A stretch of DNA of 24,673 nt from CAYINJ01 sp964364745 (GCA_964364745.1 CAYINJ010000007.1:1-24673); one strand, 5' to 3'. Positions 5,854-14,640 are shown, counted from the stretch's first letter. The notes: a model not told the origin generated them from the sequence alone. Translations and numbers: made by a program.

Positions 5854-7242
5854 ATGGCCGACATCATCAGCCGGATTCCCCCGCAAAATCTAGAAGCCGA
5901 GCAATCATTGCTCGGCGCACTTTTGATTGACCGTGAGGCGATTATCCGGATTGCCGACATCGTGACGCCAGATGATTTTTACAAAGAGTCCCACCGGGTG
6001 ATTTATGAATCCATGGCTCATTTATACAGTAAGGGTGAGCCGATCGATATTTTATCATTAAGCAACCGGATTGAAGAACTGGGCAAGACCGAGCGCGTTG
6101 GCGGCCGCTCGTATCTCGCTAGTTTAGCTAACCTGGTACCGACCTCCAGCCACGTCACCACCTACGCCAAGATCGTGGCTAAGAAGGCCAGCTTGCGCCG
6201 ACTGATCAGCGCGGCGGGCAAAATCTCGGAGTTGGGCTTTTCCGAAGATGAAGATGTTGAACAAGTGCTGGATCAAGCCGAGCATGAGCTTTTCACTGTT
6301 TCTCAACACTCGTTGCGCCAGAACTTTATCCCGATTAAGACCGTACTAGCCGATGCCTTTGAGCGGATTGACGAACTCCATCGCGAGAAGGGCAAGCTCC
6401 GGGGCCTCTCCAGCGGCTTGCGTGACCTCGACCATATTTTGGCTGGCTTCCAAAAATCTGACCTGATTATTGTCGCCGCCCGGCCGTCGGTTGGGAAAAC
6501 ATCATTGGCGCTCGATTTTGCCCGCCACGCCGCCATTGTTAGCAAAGTCCCGGTGGCGCTCTTCTCCTTAGAAATGAGTAAAGAACAGTTGGTTGATCGC
6601 CTCCTCTGCGCCCAGGCCGGCGTTGATTTGTGGAAGATGCGGACCGGTCGCCTGGCCGAGCGCGGCGGCGGGGAAGACGACGACTTCACCAAGATCGGCC
6701 ACGCCATGGGATTGCTGGCTGACGCGCCGATTTTCATTGATGACACCGCCATGACCAACATCATGGAAATCCGAACCAAAGCCCGTCGTCTCCAGATGGA
6801 GCATGGCTTGGGGCTAATCGTCTTGGACTATTTACAATTAATGGAAGGCCGCGCCGGCCAAGAGAACCGCGTTCAGGAGGTGTCGGAAATTTCCCGTGCC
6901 CTGAAGGGCATCGCCCGGGAATTGAACGTGCCCCTGATCGCGCTGTCCCAGCTCAACCGGAGCGTGGAGAGCCGCTCGCCGGCCATTCCGAAGTTAGCGG
7001 ACTTGCGCGAGTCGGGTTCGATCGAACAAGACGCCGACGTGGTGATGTTCATTTACCGTAAAGCCATGGACCGCACCCGCTTCAACACTTCCGAAGAGGA
7101 GAAAAACATGGCCGAAATCCACATCGCCAAACACCGCAATGGCCCCGTTGGCCAGCTGGAGGTTTACTTCGATCAGACCCGCACCACCTTCCGTGACTTA
7201 GACCGCCACTATGCGGCGGCGGATCCGGCCTCACCTAATTAA
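5854..7242 (+). CDS. dnaB: Replicative DNA helicase DnaB
   Basis: DnaB is the hexameric 5'-3' helicase that opens the replication fork. The 462-residue protein has the N-terminal domain starting IPPQNLEAEQSLLGALLID (8-26), a linker, and a RecA-like C-terminal domain with Walker A ARPSVGKTS (209-217), the SLEMSKEQL segment (238-246), Walker B LIVLDYLQLM (321-330), LSQLNRSVESR (364-374) and the DLRESGSIEQDADVV segment (383-397). No intein is present. It heads a plus-strand run with ybaB and recR; in many bacteria dnaX holds this position. A possible partner loader, a DciA-like protein, is encoded at 15130-15420. The ATG at 5854 fits the family N-terminus and has a short SD-less leader. Confidence 0.97.
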   Translation: MADIISRIPPQNLEAEQSLLGALLIDREAIIRIADIVTPDDFYKESHRVIYESMAHLYSKGEPIDILSLSNRIEELGKTERVGGRSYLASLANLVPTSSHVTTYAKIVAKKASLRRLISAAGKISELGFSEDEDVEQVLDQAEHELFTVSQHSLRQNFIPIKTVLADAFERIDELHREKGKLRGLSSGLRDLDHILAGFQKSDLIIVAARPSVGKTSLALDFARHAAIVSKVPVALFSLEMSKEQLVDRLLCAQAGVDLWKMRTGRLAERGGGEDDDFTKIGHAMGLLADAPIFIDDTAMTNIMEIRTKARRLQMEHGLGLIVLDYLQLMEGRAGQENRVQEVSEISRALKGIARELNVPLIALSQLNRSVESRSPAIPKLADLRESGSIEQDADVVMFIYRKAMDRTRFNTSEEEKNMAEIHIAKHRNGPVGQLEVYFDQTRTTFRDLDRHYAAADPASPN

Positions 7243-7266
7243 TGTCTCTATAATGTCTCTGACGCT

Positions 7267-7554
7267 ATGCCCTCAATGTTTAGTAAAATTAAGCACCTCA
7301 AAGACCTGCGGACCAAAGGCAAACACCTCCAAAGCGCCCTGGCTGGAGAAACTGTGACCAAAGAACGCAAGGGGATTACCTTGGTGATGGATGGTAATCA
7401 AGTGGTCAAGTCACTGACCATCCCACCCGCTATGGCCGCGGGAGAAATCAGCGCGATTTTGCCGACCCTGTTTAACGACACTAATGACCAAGTTAAAAAA
7501 GTGATGGCCCAAAAGATTCAATCAATGGGCGGTCTCCCCAACCTCAACCCCTAG
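7267..7554 (+). CDS. ybaB: YbaB/EbfC family nucleoid-associated protein
   Basis: A 95-residue DNA-binding protein of the YbaB/EbfC family, small dimers that coat DNA and are usually encoded beside recR. The family pattern is seen in MFSKIKHLKDLRTKGKHLQSALAGE, the central GITLVMDGNQVVKSLTI strands, and the C-terminal helix DTNDQVKKVMAQKIQSMGGLP. The start may be the ATG at 7267 or the one at 7276 (MFSK), which is closer to the family N-terminus. It is 24 bases after dnaB. A TATAAT lies at 7249-7254 but without a fitting -35. The gap contains a near-perfect 11-base tandem repeat (TAATGTCTCTA, 7240-7250, then 7251-7260). Confidence 0.9.
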   Translation: MPSMFSKIKHLKDLRTKGKHLQSALAGETVTKERKGITLVMDGNQVVKSLTIPPAMAAGEISAILPTLFNDTNDQVKKVMAQKIQSMGGLPNLNP

Positions 7555-7559
7555 CTCTC

Positions 7560-8150
7560 ATGGCCAAGTTTCCGCCGACGATGCAAAAGTTAATTGACGA
7601 GTTCTCGCGGCTGCCCACCATTGGGCCAAAGACCGCTGAGCGCTTTGTTTTTTATCTGCTGCGCTACCCGCAACACATCACCGCGCTAGCTGCGGCCTTA
7701 ACCGACCTGAAGGGCAAGGTGACCACCTGCCAAGAGTGTTTTACCTTTTCCGAAAAGTCCCCCTGTTACATTTGTTCTAATCCGAAGCGCGACCGCTCAA
7801 TGATGTGTGTGGTGGCCAGCACCACCGATCTGGCCGCCATGGAAAATACCGGCCACTATCAAGGGCTTTACCACGTGCTGGGCGGCACGATTGACGCTCT
7901 CGATCACCACACCCCCCTGACGACCAACCAACTAGAAACGCGGATCAAGTTTGGATCGATCAGCGAAGTAATCTTGGCTTTTAACCTGGATGTTGATGGC
8001 GAAGGCACTATTCTATTTTTGCAAAAACTACTCCAGCCGCTCAATGTTAAAATCACTCGCCTGGCCCGGGGCTTACCAATGGGCAGCGATTTGGTCTATG
8101 CCGATGAAGTCACGTTGTCTAATGCGCTGGAAAATAGAAAGGAAATATAA
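7560..8150 (+). CDS. recR: Recombination mediator protein RecR
   Basis: RecR acts with RecF and RecO to load RecA on gapped DNA in recombinational repair. The 196-residue protein has the usual length and order: helix-hairpin-helix region LIDEFSRLPTIGPKTAERFV (11-30), C4 zinc finger (Cys57, Cys60, Cys69, Cys72), Toprim domain from MMCVVASTTDLAAMENTGHY (81-100) through LYHVLGGTIDALDH, and the Walker-like C-terminal segment. The usual VVE at the Toprim start is here VVA (Ala86), a change at a normally acidic position; RecR is not known to need Toprim catalysis. It follows ybaB by five bases, so the two are co-transcribed, and it ends just before a shared terminator with rplU. Confidence 0.96.
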   Translation: MAKFPPTMQKLIDEFSRLPTIGPKTAERFVFYLLRYPQHITALAAALTDLKGKVTTCQECFTFSEKSPCYICSNPKRDRSMMCVVASTTDLAAMENTGHYQGLYHVLGGTIDALDHHTPLTTNQLETRIKFGSISEVILAFNLDVDGEGTILFLQKLLQPLNVKITRLARGLPMGSDLVYADEVTLSNALENRKEI

Positions 8151-8154
8151 ACCC

Positions 8155-8173
8155 CGCCCCGCTTAGCGGGGCG
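8155..8173. terminator. Bidirectional terminator between recR and rplU
   Basis: CGCCCCGC (8155-8162) pairs perfectly with GCGGGGCG (8166-8173) around the loop TTA. On the minus strand the stem is followed by GGGTTTATATTTCC, a fair U-rich tail for rplU. On the plus strand the tail is weaker (AGGCAATTTCT). It separates the convergent recR and rplU. Confidence 0.75.
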
Positions 8174-8196
8174 AGGCAATTTCTAACCATTAGGAT

Positions 8197-8508
8197 TTAG
8201 ACCGTGATCTGGCCAATCTTGACTTCCGTAAAGGCCTGACGGTGCCCCCGCGTCTTATACGAGCGGGTTTTATTTTTGTAGCGGACGGCCGTGACTTTTG
8301 GTAATCGGCCTTGAGTGACAATCTGGGCGCTGACGCTGGCCTGGGCCAGGGTGGGCGTGCCGATCTGGGACGTCGTCCCATCGCTGGTCAATAACACTTG
8401 ATCGAAAACCACCATTTGGCCAGCGTCCCCGGCCAGTTTCTCAATCTTAACTTTTTGGCCGGTAGCAACCACATACTGCTTGCCAGCGGCGATAATAACG
8501 GCGGTCAT
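8197..8508 (-). CDS. rplU: 50S ribosomal protein L21
   Basis: L21 binds 23S rRNA in the large subunit. The 103-residue protein matches the family from end to end: TAVIIAAGKQYVVATGQKVKIEKL at the start, the IGTPTLAQASVSAQIV strand region, and the C-terminal signature YKNKTRSYKTRGHRQAFTEVKI. Two ATGs occur in tandem (8511 and 8508); the second aligns with the usual L21 N-terminus and gives the 103-residue length of the E. coli protein. Unlike in most bacteria, no rpmA (L27) follows; a terminator does. Its own strong promoter lies over the end of the DUF192 gene. There is no SD. Confidence 0.96.
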   Translation of the reverse strand: MTAVIIAAGKQYVVATGQKVKIEKLAGDAGQMVVFDQVLLTSDGTTSQIGTPTLAQASVSAQIVTQGRLPKVTAVRYKNKTRSYKTRGHRQAFTEVKIGQITV

Positions 8509-8538
8509 CATAAAATATCTGAAGAAAAATGTGGCTGG

Positions 8539-8567
8539 AGTATAGCGGAGGGCTAGTTATCTGTCAA
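8539..8567 (-). promoter_or_regulatory. rplU promoter
   Basis: Minus-strand TTGACA (8562-8567), 17-base spacer and TATACT (8539-8544): a perfect -35 and near-perfect -10. The -35 lies within the last codons of the DUF192 gene. The start is near 8532, giving a leader of about 24 nt. L21 can thus be expressed strongly apart from the long upstream gene series. Confidence 0.85.
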
Positions 8568-9041
8568 GCCGCTAACCGGGTCACCGACGACCAGCCCAGA
8601 TCGACTGACAAACCCGGCCGCGACCTCCAAGACCGTGTCGACCGGTTGCGGTGAAACCATTCTCACCGGCTGAAGTTGCTCGGGCGTCGGCGGGGGGACA
8701 TTTTTCTGCCAGCCAACGACTACGCCATTTTTGATCCAGATAATATCAATCGGGAAGTTCATGCCTTGCATCCAAAAATATCGGACCGCCGGGCGATCAT
8801 AGGGAAACAACATCGCTGCCGTGGCGTCAAGCGACGCACGGCCGGCCAGGCCTTGCCGTTGTTGAGTAGCCGTAGTCGCCACCCAAGTCCTAAGCGTCAC
8901 CCCAGCTAAAATGATCTCCCGCTGAGGCATGGCATTTACCTCATCTTTGGTGCGTTGTTGGTAGGCAAATAGCACCATAAAACAGGCCATGACGATGACG
9001 CCGATGACCAGAAAAACTTTATTTTTGGTTCCGAGTGGCAT
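8553..9041 (-). CDS. Membrane-anchored DUF192 family protein
   Basis: A 162-residue protein with an N-terminal hydrophobic segment (about residues 8-27) and a DUF192 domain. The domain is recognised by TTATQQRQGLAGRASLDATA (56-75), AMLFPYD, the FWMQGMNFPIDIIWI core (89-103) and VLEVAAGFVSRSGLVVGDPV (137-156). The biochemical role of DUF192 is not established. The anchor places the domain outside the cytoplasmic membrane. I chose the ATG at 9041; a longer in-frame start at 9095 would lie deep in mrdA. The gene overlaps the 3' end of mrdA by 23 bases, so it is translated from the cell-wall gene mRNA. Confidence 0.85.
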   Translation of the reverse strand: MPLGTKNKVFLVIGVIVMACFMVLFAYQQRTKDEVNAMPQREIILAGVTLRTWVATTATQQRQGLAGRASLDATAAMLFPYDRPAVRYFWMQGMNFPIDIIWIKNGVVVGWQKNVPPPTPEQLQPVRMVSPQPVDTVLEVAAGFVSRSGLVVGDPVSGLTDN

Positions 9042-10989
9042 AGTAATAAAGAATATCTCGGGCCACTGGCGCGGCCACGCTACTCCCCTCTTCACCCTCC
9101 TCTACCAGCACTACTACTACTATTTCCGGATGTTCATAAGGCGCAAAACTCGCAAACCAAGCATGGGGTGCTCCGTCAGTGCTCCACTGCGCGGTGCCGG
9201 TTTTAGCCGCCACGGTAATTGGTAAGGTGGCAAATGATCGAGCTGAACCGCTCAAGACCGTCTGGCGCATACCTTGGCGGACGGTTTGGAGAACCGCGGC
9301 CGGAGCCACGTCAGAGCGAACCACGATTGGCGCCACCGGTTGCGAACCAATTTTTTCGACCACCTGTGGCTGATAAACCACTCCGCCGTTGGCCACCGTG
9401 GCCGTCCAGATTGCCACTTGGAGCGGCGTGACCAACAAGCTCCCCTGGCCGATTGACAAGTTGTAGGTGTCTCCAATATACCATTTTTCGCCGTATCGGG
9501 CATTTTTCCACTCCACCGTCGGGATAAATCCGGCCACCTCTCCCGGCAAGTCAATGCCACTGGTCACCCCCAAACCAAATTTAGTTAGCCAGGTGGCAAT
9601 GCGGTCCGGCCCTAAGCCGACAAATTCATACCCATTGGCTGGACTGCCCCCGATCGGATAGCCACCGCCAATCATATAAAAGAAGGTGTTAACCGATTCC
9701 GCGATGGCCCGGTAGACATCGGTGACACCATGACCACCGGCTTTCCAGTCAGGAAAAAACCATTGGCCAATTCGAATGCCACCGCCACTGACGAAACTGG
9801 TCTGGGGCGTAATCACCCCTTCAGCCAATGCCGCCGCGGCCAGGACTGGTTTGATGGTCGAACCAGACGGATAAGCGCCAGAAATCGCTCGATTAAATAA
9901 CGGCCGATTGGGATTGGTCAACAGGTTCTGATAGGCGGCTGACGAAATTCCCGTCGCAAATATATTAGCGTCAAAAGTCGGATAGGACACCAGCGCTCGG
10001 ACCCGACCATCACGCGGATCAAGGATAATCACTGCTCCTCGCTGTTTATTCGTTTTTTGTAAAACACTTCGTAACGCCCCTTCGGCCTTGGCTTGTAAAT
10101 TAAAATCAATCGCCAACGTCAAATCCTGTCCGGCCACCGGCCGACTGGCCGCTAGAATGGTCTTTTCCTGTCCGCGAGCATCAACTTCGACTTGTTTTCG
10201 ACCACTTCTTCCTCGAAGCGTCTCTTCATAAAACTGCTCCAGACCGTTCTTACCGATAACATCATTGAAAGAGTAGCCACTCTGCCGTTGGCGATATTCA
10301 TCTTCATTCAGTCGACCAACATACCCCAAGACATGCGACAGCGATGTAACGGCGGAGCCATCATTGTCGACGAGACGATATTCTCGTCGAGCCCCCTCAA
10401 TCAGCTGGACGCCCGGCAGCGCCCCGCCCGCCAAGGTAACGCTGACGATCTCCTGGTACGTCAAACCGGTCTGAATGGTAATCGGTTGATAAGGATAGCT
10501 GCCGCCCCGCTCCAAAAGCGCGGTAATTTCTTCAATGGAAATCGGCAGGAGTTCGGCCAGGTTGGCCAGTTCGGCTGTCTGCGTGGCGGCCGAAGCCGGT
10601 AAATCGGCGGGGGTAATTTGCAGTTGATAACTGGGGATGTTTTTGCTTAGCTGCAAACCGGCGTGGTCGAAGAACACTCCCCGATCCGCCGGCAGGGGAA
10701 TCAAGCGAAGGCGGTTGCCCTCCGCTAGACCACGATAGTACGCGCCTTGAGCGGCCTGAAGATAGACGCTTCGCCCTAACAATCCGGCCAAAACCAAGCA
10801 ACTGATGATCGCCAACCAAAAAAGATGGCGAGCAGCGACACCAACCCCTAAAAATTTGCCCGCCAATGGGGGGCTCCCCACTGCCTCACCGCCAGGCACT
10901 AAATACGTGGCTTCAGTCCAATCGTCATGCTGCCGCCGATTAATCCGCGCCGTGATGTCGTCTTCATGAATAGTGAATGGGTCAGTCAT
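9019..10989 (-). CDS. mrdA: Class B penicillin-binding protein 2 (elongasome transpeptidase)
   Basis: PBP2 cross-links peptidoglycan during side-wall growth together with RodA and MreBCD. The 656-residue protein has a cytoplasmic tail, one membrane segment (about 54-76), a pedestal domain beginning at RLIPLPADRGVFFD (95-108), and a transpeptidase domain with SxxK (Ser377-Lys380 in GSTIKP), SxN (Ser432-Asn434) and KTG (596-598). All three catalytic motifs are intact. The N-terminal tail of about 50 residues is long and polar. mrdA follows mreD by nine bases, as in classical mreBCD-mrdA clusters, but no rodA is found in the window. The ATG at 10989 lacks an SD. Confidence 0.95.
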   Translation of the reverse strand: MTDPFTIHEDDITARINRRQHDDWTEATYLVPGGEAVGSPPLAGKFLGVGVAARHLFWLAIISCLVLAGLLGRSVYLQAAQGAYYRGLAEGNRLRLIPLPADRGVFFDHAGLQLSKNIPSYQLQITPADLPASAATQTAELANLAELLPISIEEITALLERGGSYPYQPITIQTGLTYQEIVSVTLAGGALPGVQLIEGARREYRLVDNDGSAVTSLSHVLGYVGRLNEDEYRQRQSGYSFNDVIGKNGLEQFYEETLRGRSGRKQVEVDARGQEKTILAASRPVAGQDLTLAIDFNLQAKAEGALRSVLQKTNKQRGAVIILDPRDGRVRALVSYPTFDANIFATGISSAAYQNLLTNPNRPLFNRAISGAYPSGSTIKPVLAAAALAEGVITPQTSFVSGGGIRIGQWFFPDWKAGGHGVTDVYRAIAESVNTFFYMIGGGYPIGGSPANGYEFVGLGPDRIATWLTKFGLGVTSGIDLPGEVAGFIPTVEWKNARYGEKWYIGDTYNLSIGQGSLLVTPLQVAIWTATVANGGVVYQPQVVEKIGSQPVAPIVVRSDVAPAAVLQTVRQGMRQTVLSGSARSFATLPITVAAKTGTAQWSTDGAPHAWFASFAPYEHPEIVVVVLVEEGEEGSSVAAPVARDILYYYATRNQK

Positions 10990-10998
10990 AGTCGTGGG

Positions 10999-11547
10999 CT
11001 AGCGCCGGCCAGTCATCAAGAAGACGGAGTGCATTCGCTTTGAAAAGGTCCGAACGCCTAAAAAGAGCGCCACCTGACCCAAAACCATAAAGACCAACTG
11101 CCACCACAAAGCCGACCAGTATCCCCAGTCCATCGACCAATGATACCAACTAAGATTTAGCCAATAGCTGACACTAAAAGCCGCGGCGATGAACAATTGG
11201 CTGACGACTACCCCGATACCACTCAAGAGGACCAAAGAAACCAACGACCGGTTAGTGAAGAAGGCCTTAAATAACCAATTGACCACTAACATCCCGATCA
11301 CCAGCGAGAGGAGTTGCGCCCCTGGCACCAACGGTGACCACCACTCCAGCATCAGACCACCGGCCAAGCCAAAACCAAAACCAATCCGCCCATCAATAAT
11401 TAAGATCAAAAAGAATGTCAGGATGGCCAGTAATGGTAGGTGATACCAGGGCGATGGCAGAAAACGAATAAAACTAATTTGGGCCATGACCGTCGCCAAA
11501 GCGGCCACCACCAGTGCGCCCCAACGAATAGTTCCTAGCCAGGACAT
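10999..11547 (-). CDS. mreD: Rod shape-determining protein MreD
   Basis: A 182-residue, very hydrophobic protein with about five predicted membrane segments (for example residues 9-27, 33-50, 55-70, 96-118 and 140-165). MreD sequences are poorly conserved, so the call rests on position between mreC and mrdA, size and topology. It belongs to the membrane part of the elongasome that links MreB filaments to peptidoglycan synthesis. The start follows the mreC stop by six bases; the upstream sequence GTATAATATG shows no SD. Confidence 0.85.
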   Translation of the reverse strand: MSWLGTIRWGALVVAALATVMAQISFIRFLPSPWYHLPLLAILTFFLILIIDGRIGFGFGLAGGLMLEWWSPLVPGAQLLSLVIGMLVVNWLFKAFFTNRSLVSLVLLSGIGVVVSQLFIAAAFSVSYWLNLSWYHWSMDWGYWSALWWQLVFMVLGQVALFLGVRTFSKRMHSVFLMTGRR

Positions 11548-11553
11548 ATTATA

Positions 11554-12357
11554 CTATTGGGTCGGTACCAGGACCGTCACCATGTTCAGCTTCCGATAAT
11601 CAACCAGTGGCTTGATGAACGCCTTAGAAAATAGTTTACTGGAAACCGTGTCAATACTGGCGATCGTGCCAATCACTAAGCCCCGCGGAATGAAGGCCTG
11701 CATCCCGGAAGTGACAATGATGTTGCCGACCGCGATTAGTTCATCGCGCGGGATCATGTCCATTTGAACGCTTAAGCCGTGCGCCCCGATCACCACCCCA
11801 ATGGTTTGGTCCTGATTTTGGACCGTGGCGGCGATCCGGCTCCCATTGTCACTTAATAACAGGACGGTCGCGCTCTGGGGTTCGACGGCCATAATCCGGC
11901 CAATCAAGACCCCCTCACCGGCAATGACCGGCAGGCCGACAGTCACTCCCACTTTGGCGCCCTGATTGATTTCCACGGTCGTGACGGTATCTTGGGGGTT
12001 AGCCGCAATGATTCGCGCGGTGACGAAACGGTAGGGTAAACTTTCGACAAATCCCAGCTGTTCCCGTAAGGCCTGATTTTCCAGTTCCAACATATGTAAT
12101 TGGGCGGCGTCGACGACATACTCCGTCAGTTGTTGCTGTAGCGTGGCATTGGCCGCCCGAAGAGCGGAGCGACTTTGGTGAGTATCAATCAGTGTGCTAA
12201 CCCCCACTAGTCCTTGTTGAATCGGACTCAAGGTCCAACGGACGCTGCCGATGAACCACTGCCAACCAAAGATCGTGGAAATAAAAATAATGGCCACGAG
12301 TCCCGTGCCAATCCCCGCCCACCACCGAATTTGTTTTCGAGAGGCCAGTTGATACAT
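11554..12357 (-). CDS. mreC: Rod shape-determining protein MreC
   Basis: A 267-residue bitopic membrane protein that connects MreB to the periplasmic or external wall enzymes. It has a membrane segment at about 13-33, a helical coiled-coil stretch (about 60-100, RAANATLQQQLTEYVVDAAQ onward), and the MreC beta-domain with ARIIAANPQDTVTTVEINQGAKVGVTVGLPVI and VLLLSDNGSRIAATVQ. The start is the ATG at 12357 (MYQLASRKQ); a longer reading upstream would overlap mreB and adds a cysteine-rich stretch unlike the family. It is seven bases from mreB. Confidence 0.95.
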   Translation of the reverse strand: MYQLASRKQIRWWAGIGTGLVAIIFISTIFGWQWFIGSVRWTLSPIQQGLVGVSTLIDTHQSRSALRAANATLQQQLTEYVVDAAQLHMLELENQALREQLGFVESLPYRFVTARIIAANPQDTVTTVEINQGAKVGVTVGLPVIAGEGVLIGRIMAVEPQSATVLLLSDNGSRIAATVQNQDQTIGVVIGAHGLSVQMDMIPRDELIAVGNIIVTSGMQAFIPRGLVIGTIASIDTVSSKLFSKAFIKPLVDYRKLNMVTVLVPTQ

Positions 12358-12364
12358 AGCCAGA

Positions 12365-13411
12365 TTACAGCTCACTCGTTGATGGCACCAGCAGATCACG
12401 CAAGTGATCAAGATCTTCTAAAATCATCCCCGTGCCGCGGGCGACGCAGGTCAGCGGATCATCCGCCACTCGGACCGGGATCTGGGTGGCATTTGAGATC
12501 AGAGAATCTAAGCCCTTCAGGAGGGCCCCACCGCCCGTGATCACCATCCCCCGCTCATAAATATCAGCCACTAAATCGGGCGGGGTAACTTCTAGAGTTG
12601 ATTTTATATTTTCGATAATGGTCTTAATTGACTTAGCCAGCGCTTCGCGGATATGTCCATCGGTGACCATGATTTCCTTCGGTAGACCCGAGACCAAATC
12701 GCGGCCGCGCATTTCCATGTGCAGTGGCTCTTTTAACTTCTCGGCTGAGCCAATTCGTTTTTTAATTTCCTCGGCCACCGGTTCACCCAACAACAAGTTA
12801 AAGTTTTCCCGGGCGTACTGGACAATGTTGCGATTCAAGGCGTCGCCCGCCACAGTAATCACTTTGGAAGTGACGATGCCGCCGAGTGAAATGACGGCAA
12901 TTTCCGTGGTGCCACCGCCGATGTCCACGACCAGGTTGCCGATCGCTTCTTGGACCGGCATCCGCGCGCCGATCGCCGCCGCCATGGACTCTTCGACGAG
13001 AAACGTTTGGCGCGCCCCAGCGGACAAGACCACGTCTTCGGCCGCTTTCCGTTCCACTTCAGTAATATCTAGCGGCACGCCCACCACCACCCGTGGCCGC
13101 GGGAAAAAACTAAAACTCTCGGCGTGAACTCGATCAATAAAATACTTCAGCATTTTTTCGGCTACTTCAAAGTCGGAAATCACGCCGTTGACCAGCGGCC
13201 GAGTAACCACAATATGCGGCGGCGCTTTCCCCAGCATTTTTTGGGCATCAACCCCGACGGCAATGATCTGATCGGTCCGAGTGTTAATGGCCACCACCGA
13301 CGGTTCATTAATCACAATGCCGCGGTCTTTGACGTAGACCAGCGTATTGGCCGTGCCTAGGTCAATTCCTAAATCCTTGGAGAGGTACCCAAACCAGCGG
13401 TCGAGAATCAT
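12365..13411 (-). CDS. mreB: Actin-like rod-shape protein MreB
   Basis: MreB polymerises with ATP under the membrane and guides the elongation machinery. The 348-residue length is typical. The actin-fold motifs are intact: phosphate 1 LGIDLGTANTLVYV (14-27), connect 1/phosphate 2 region VVDIGGGTTEIAVISLGGIV (161-180), and the adenosine motif VITGGGALLKGLDSLI (290-305). The N-terminus MILDRWFGYLSKDLG can form a short amphipathic membrane-binding segment. The ATG at 13411 overlaps the proS stop (ATGA), so the two are translationally coupled. Presence of mreBCD and PBP2 suggests a rod-like cell that elongates its side wall. Confidence 0.98.
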   Translation of the reverse strand: MILDRWFGYLSKDLGIDLGTANTLVYVKDRGIVINEPSVVAINTRTDQIIAVGVDAQKMLGKAPPHIVVTRPLVNGVISDFEVAEKMLKYFIDRVHAESFSFFPRPRVVVGVPLDITEVERKAAEDVVLSAGARQTFLVEESMAAAIGARMPVQEAIGNLVVDIGGGTTEIAVISLGGIVTSKVITVAGDALNRNIVQYARENFNLLLGEPVAEEIKKRIGSAEKLKEPLHMEMRGRDLVSGLPKEIMVTDGHIREALAKSIKTIIENIKSTLEVTPPDLVADIYERGMVITGGGALLKGLDSLISNATQIPVRVADDPLTCVARGTGMILEDLDHLRDLLVPSTSEL

Positions 13412-14631
13412 AGGGTCAATCGTTTGATCGCCTCTTTAATCGTCAGCTGTTCGGCCTGATCGCTCGCCCGCAATTTATATTCAACTTGTCCCGCCGCCAC
13501 TTTATTGGAGATAACTAATCGCACCGGTAGTCCCAGCAGATCACTTTCCTTCAACTTTTGACCCGCACTGACGTCGGGTCGATCATCGAATAGGACTTCA
13601 ATTCCGGCGGCCGTCAACTCCTTCTCCGCCCGCTCGGCCCCGGCCGCTTCCTCCCCTAAGGCCAGGAGGTGGACTTGATAAGGCGCCACCGCCGCTGGCC
13701 AGACAATCCCCCGCTCATCGTGGAAGACCTCAACCAGCACTCCCATCAGTCGGCTAATCCCCAGGCCATAACACCCCATCACGACCGGCTGTAATTTCCC
13801 GGTCGCGGTTTGATAAGTCAGCTCAAACGGTTCGGAAAACTTGGTCTGGAGCTTGAAAATATTACCCACTTCACTGGCTTGAGTGGCCAGCCAGTCGGTC
13901 CCCTGACAATTGGGGCAATTCGTTGTTTCCCCTTTAATTTCTTCATTGACCGCTTGCTGACACCCCTGACAAACATGAATTGTATCTTCCCCCGCTGGCG
14001 TGATGGTTTGGAATTCGTGGGAGTATTTAGCAAAAGTACCACCGGAAGCGTAGGTATAGTGAGTCAGCTCCCCCAAACCCAGCCGCTGGTAAATTTTCCC
14101 ATAGGCCAGTCGAACCGCTTCATGGTAGACATCCAGGTCCTCGCTGGTCGCATGGAATGAATACAGGTCTTTCATGATAAACTCACGACCGCGGAGGAGA
14201 CCCGACTTAGCTCGGGGCTCGTGGCGAAATTTGGTTTGAATCTGATAGACCTGCTTTGGCAAATCTTTATATGAATGGATAAACCGCTTGGCCAATGGCG
14301 TGACCACTTCCTCGTGAGTGGGGCCAAAGGCGACCCCATCATCTGCGAGTCGATAGAGCACATCCAGCGTGGTCCAGCGGCCAGTTTTTTCCCAGAGTTG
14401 CTTGGGTTGCAAGGCTGGCAAGAGCAGCTCCTGGCCGCCAACGGCGGCTATTTCTTCCCGGACAATTGTCTCGATTTTTTGGATCACTCGCCAACCTAAA
14501 GGCAAAAAACTGTACACTCCGGCCATCAATTTATCGACATAGCCACCGCGGATGAGCAGTTGCGCGTTGATCGACTCTTCATCTTTGGCCACGTCCTTAG
14601 TACTCTTGCTAAACAACTGTGATTGACGCAT
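13408..14631 (-). CDS. proS: Prolyl-tRNA synthetase lacking the editing domain
   Basis: ProRS charges tRNA-Pro with proline. At 407 residues it is much shorter than the usual bacterial enzyme of about 570. Class II motif 1 (about 33-63), motif 2 FRHEPRAKSGLLRGREFIMKD (135-155) and motif 3 GCYGLGISRLMG (286-297) are present, followed by an anticodon-binding domain (about 318-400). The INS editing domain that normally hydrolyses Ala-tRNA-Pro between motifs 2 and 3 is missing; in its place are about 40 residues with two CxxC pairs (Cys221/Cys224 and Cys239/Cys242), a likely zinc knuckle. The ATG at 14631 is nine bases after the upstream membrane-protein gene and lacks an SD. Confidence 0.95.
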   Translation of the reverse strand: MRQSQLFSKSTKDVAKDEESINAQLLIRGGYVDKLMAGVYSFLPLGWRVIQKIETIVREEIAAVGGQELLLPALQPKQLWEKTGRWTTLDVLYRLADDGVAFGPTHEEVVTPLAKRFIHSYKDLPKQVYQIQTKFRHEPRAKSGLLRGREFIMKDLYSFHATSEDLDVYHEAVRLAYGKIYQRLGLGELTHYTYASGGTFAKYSHEFQTITPAGEDTIHVCQGCQQAVNEEIKGETTNCPNCQGTDWLATQASEVGNIFKLQTKFSEPFELTYQTATGKLQPVVMGCYGLGISRLMGVLVEVFHDERGIVWPAAVAPYQVHLLALGEEAAGAERAEKELTAAGIEVLFDDRPDVSAGQKLKESDLLGLPVRLVISNKVAAGQVEYKLRASDQAEQLTIKEAIKRLTL

Positions 14632-14640
14632 ATAATTGCA

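Noticed and set aside
6303..6779. 158-codon ORF antisense to dnaB
   Set aside because: Lies wholly opposite the conserved helicase domain of dnaB and has no own signals.
7240..7260. Tandem 11-base repeat before ybaB as a regulatory element
   Set aside because: Only two copies, one mismatch-length end, and no supporting promoter; a small duplication is enough to explain it.
12618..13127. 169-codon ORF antisense to mreB
   Set aside because: A shadow frame opposite mreB, with Ser/Thr-rich composition from the complementary codons and no promoter or SD.
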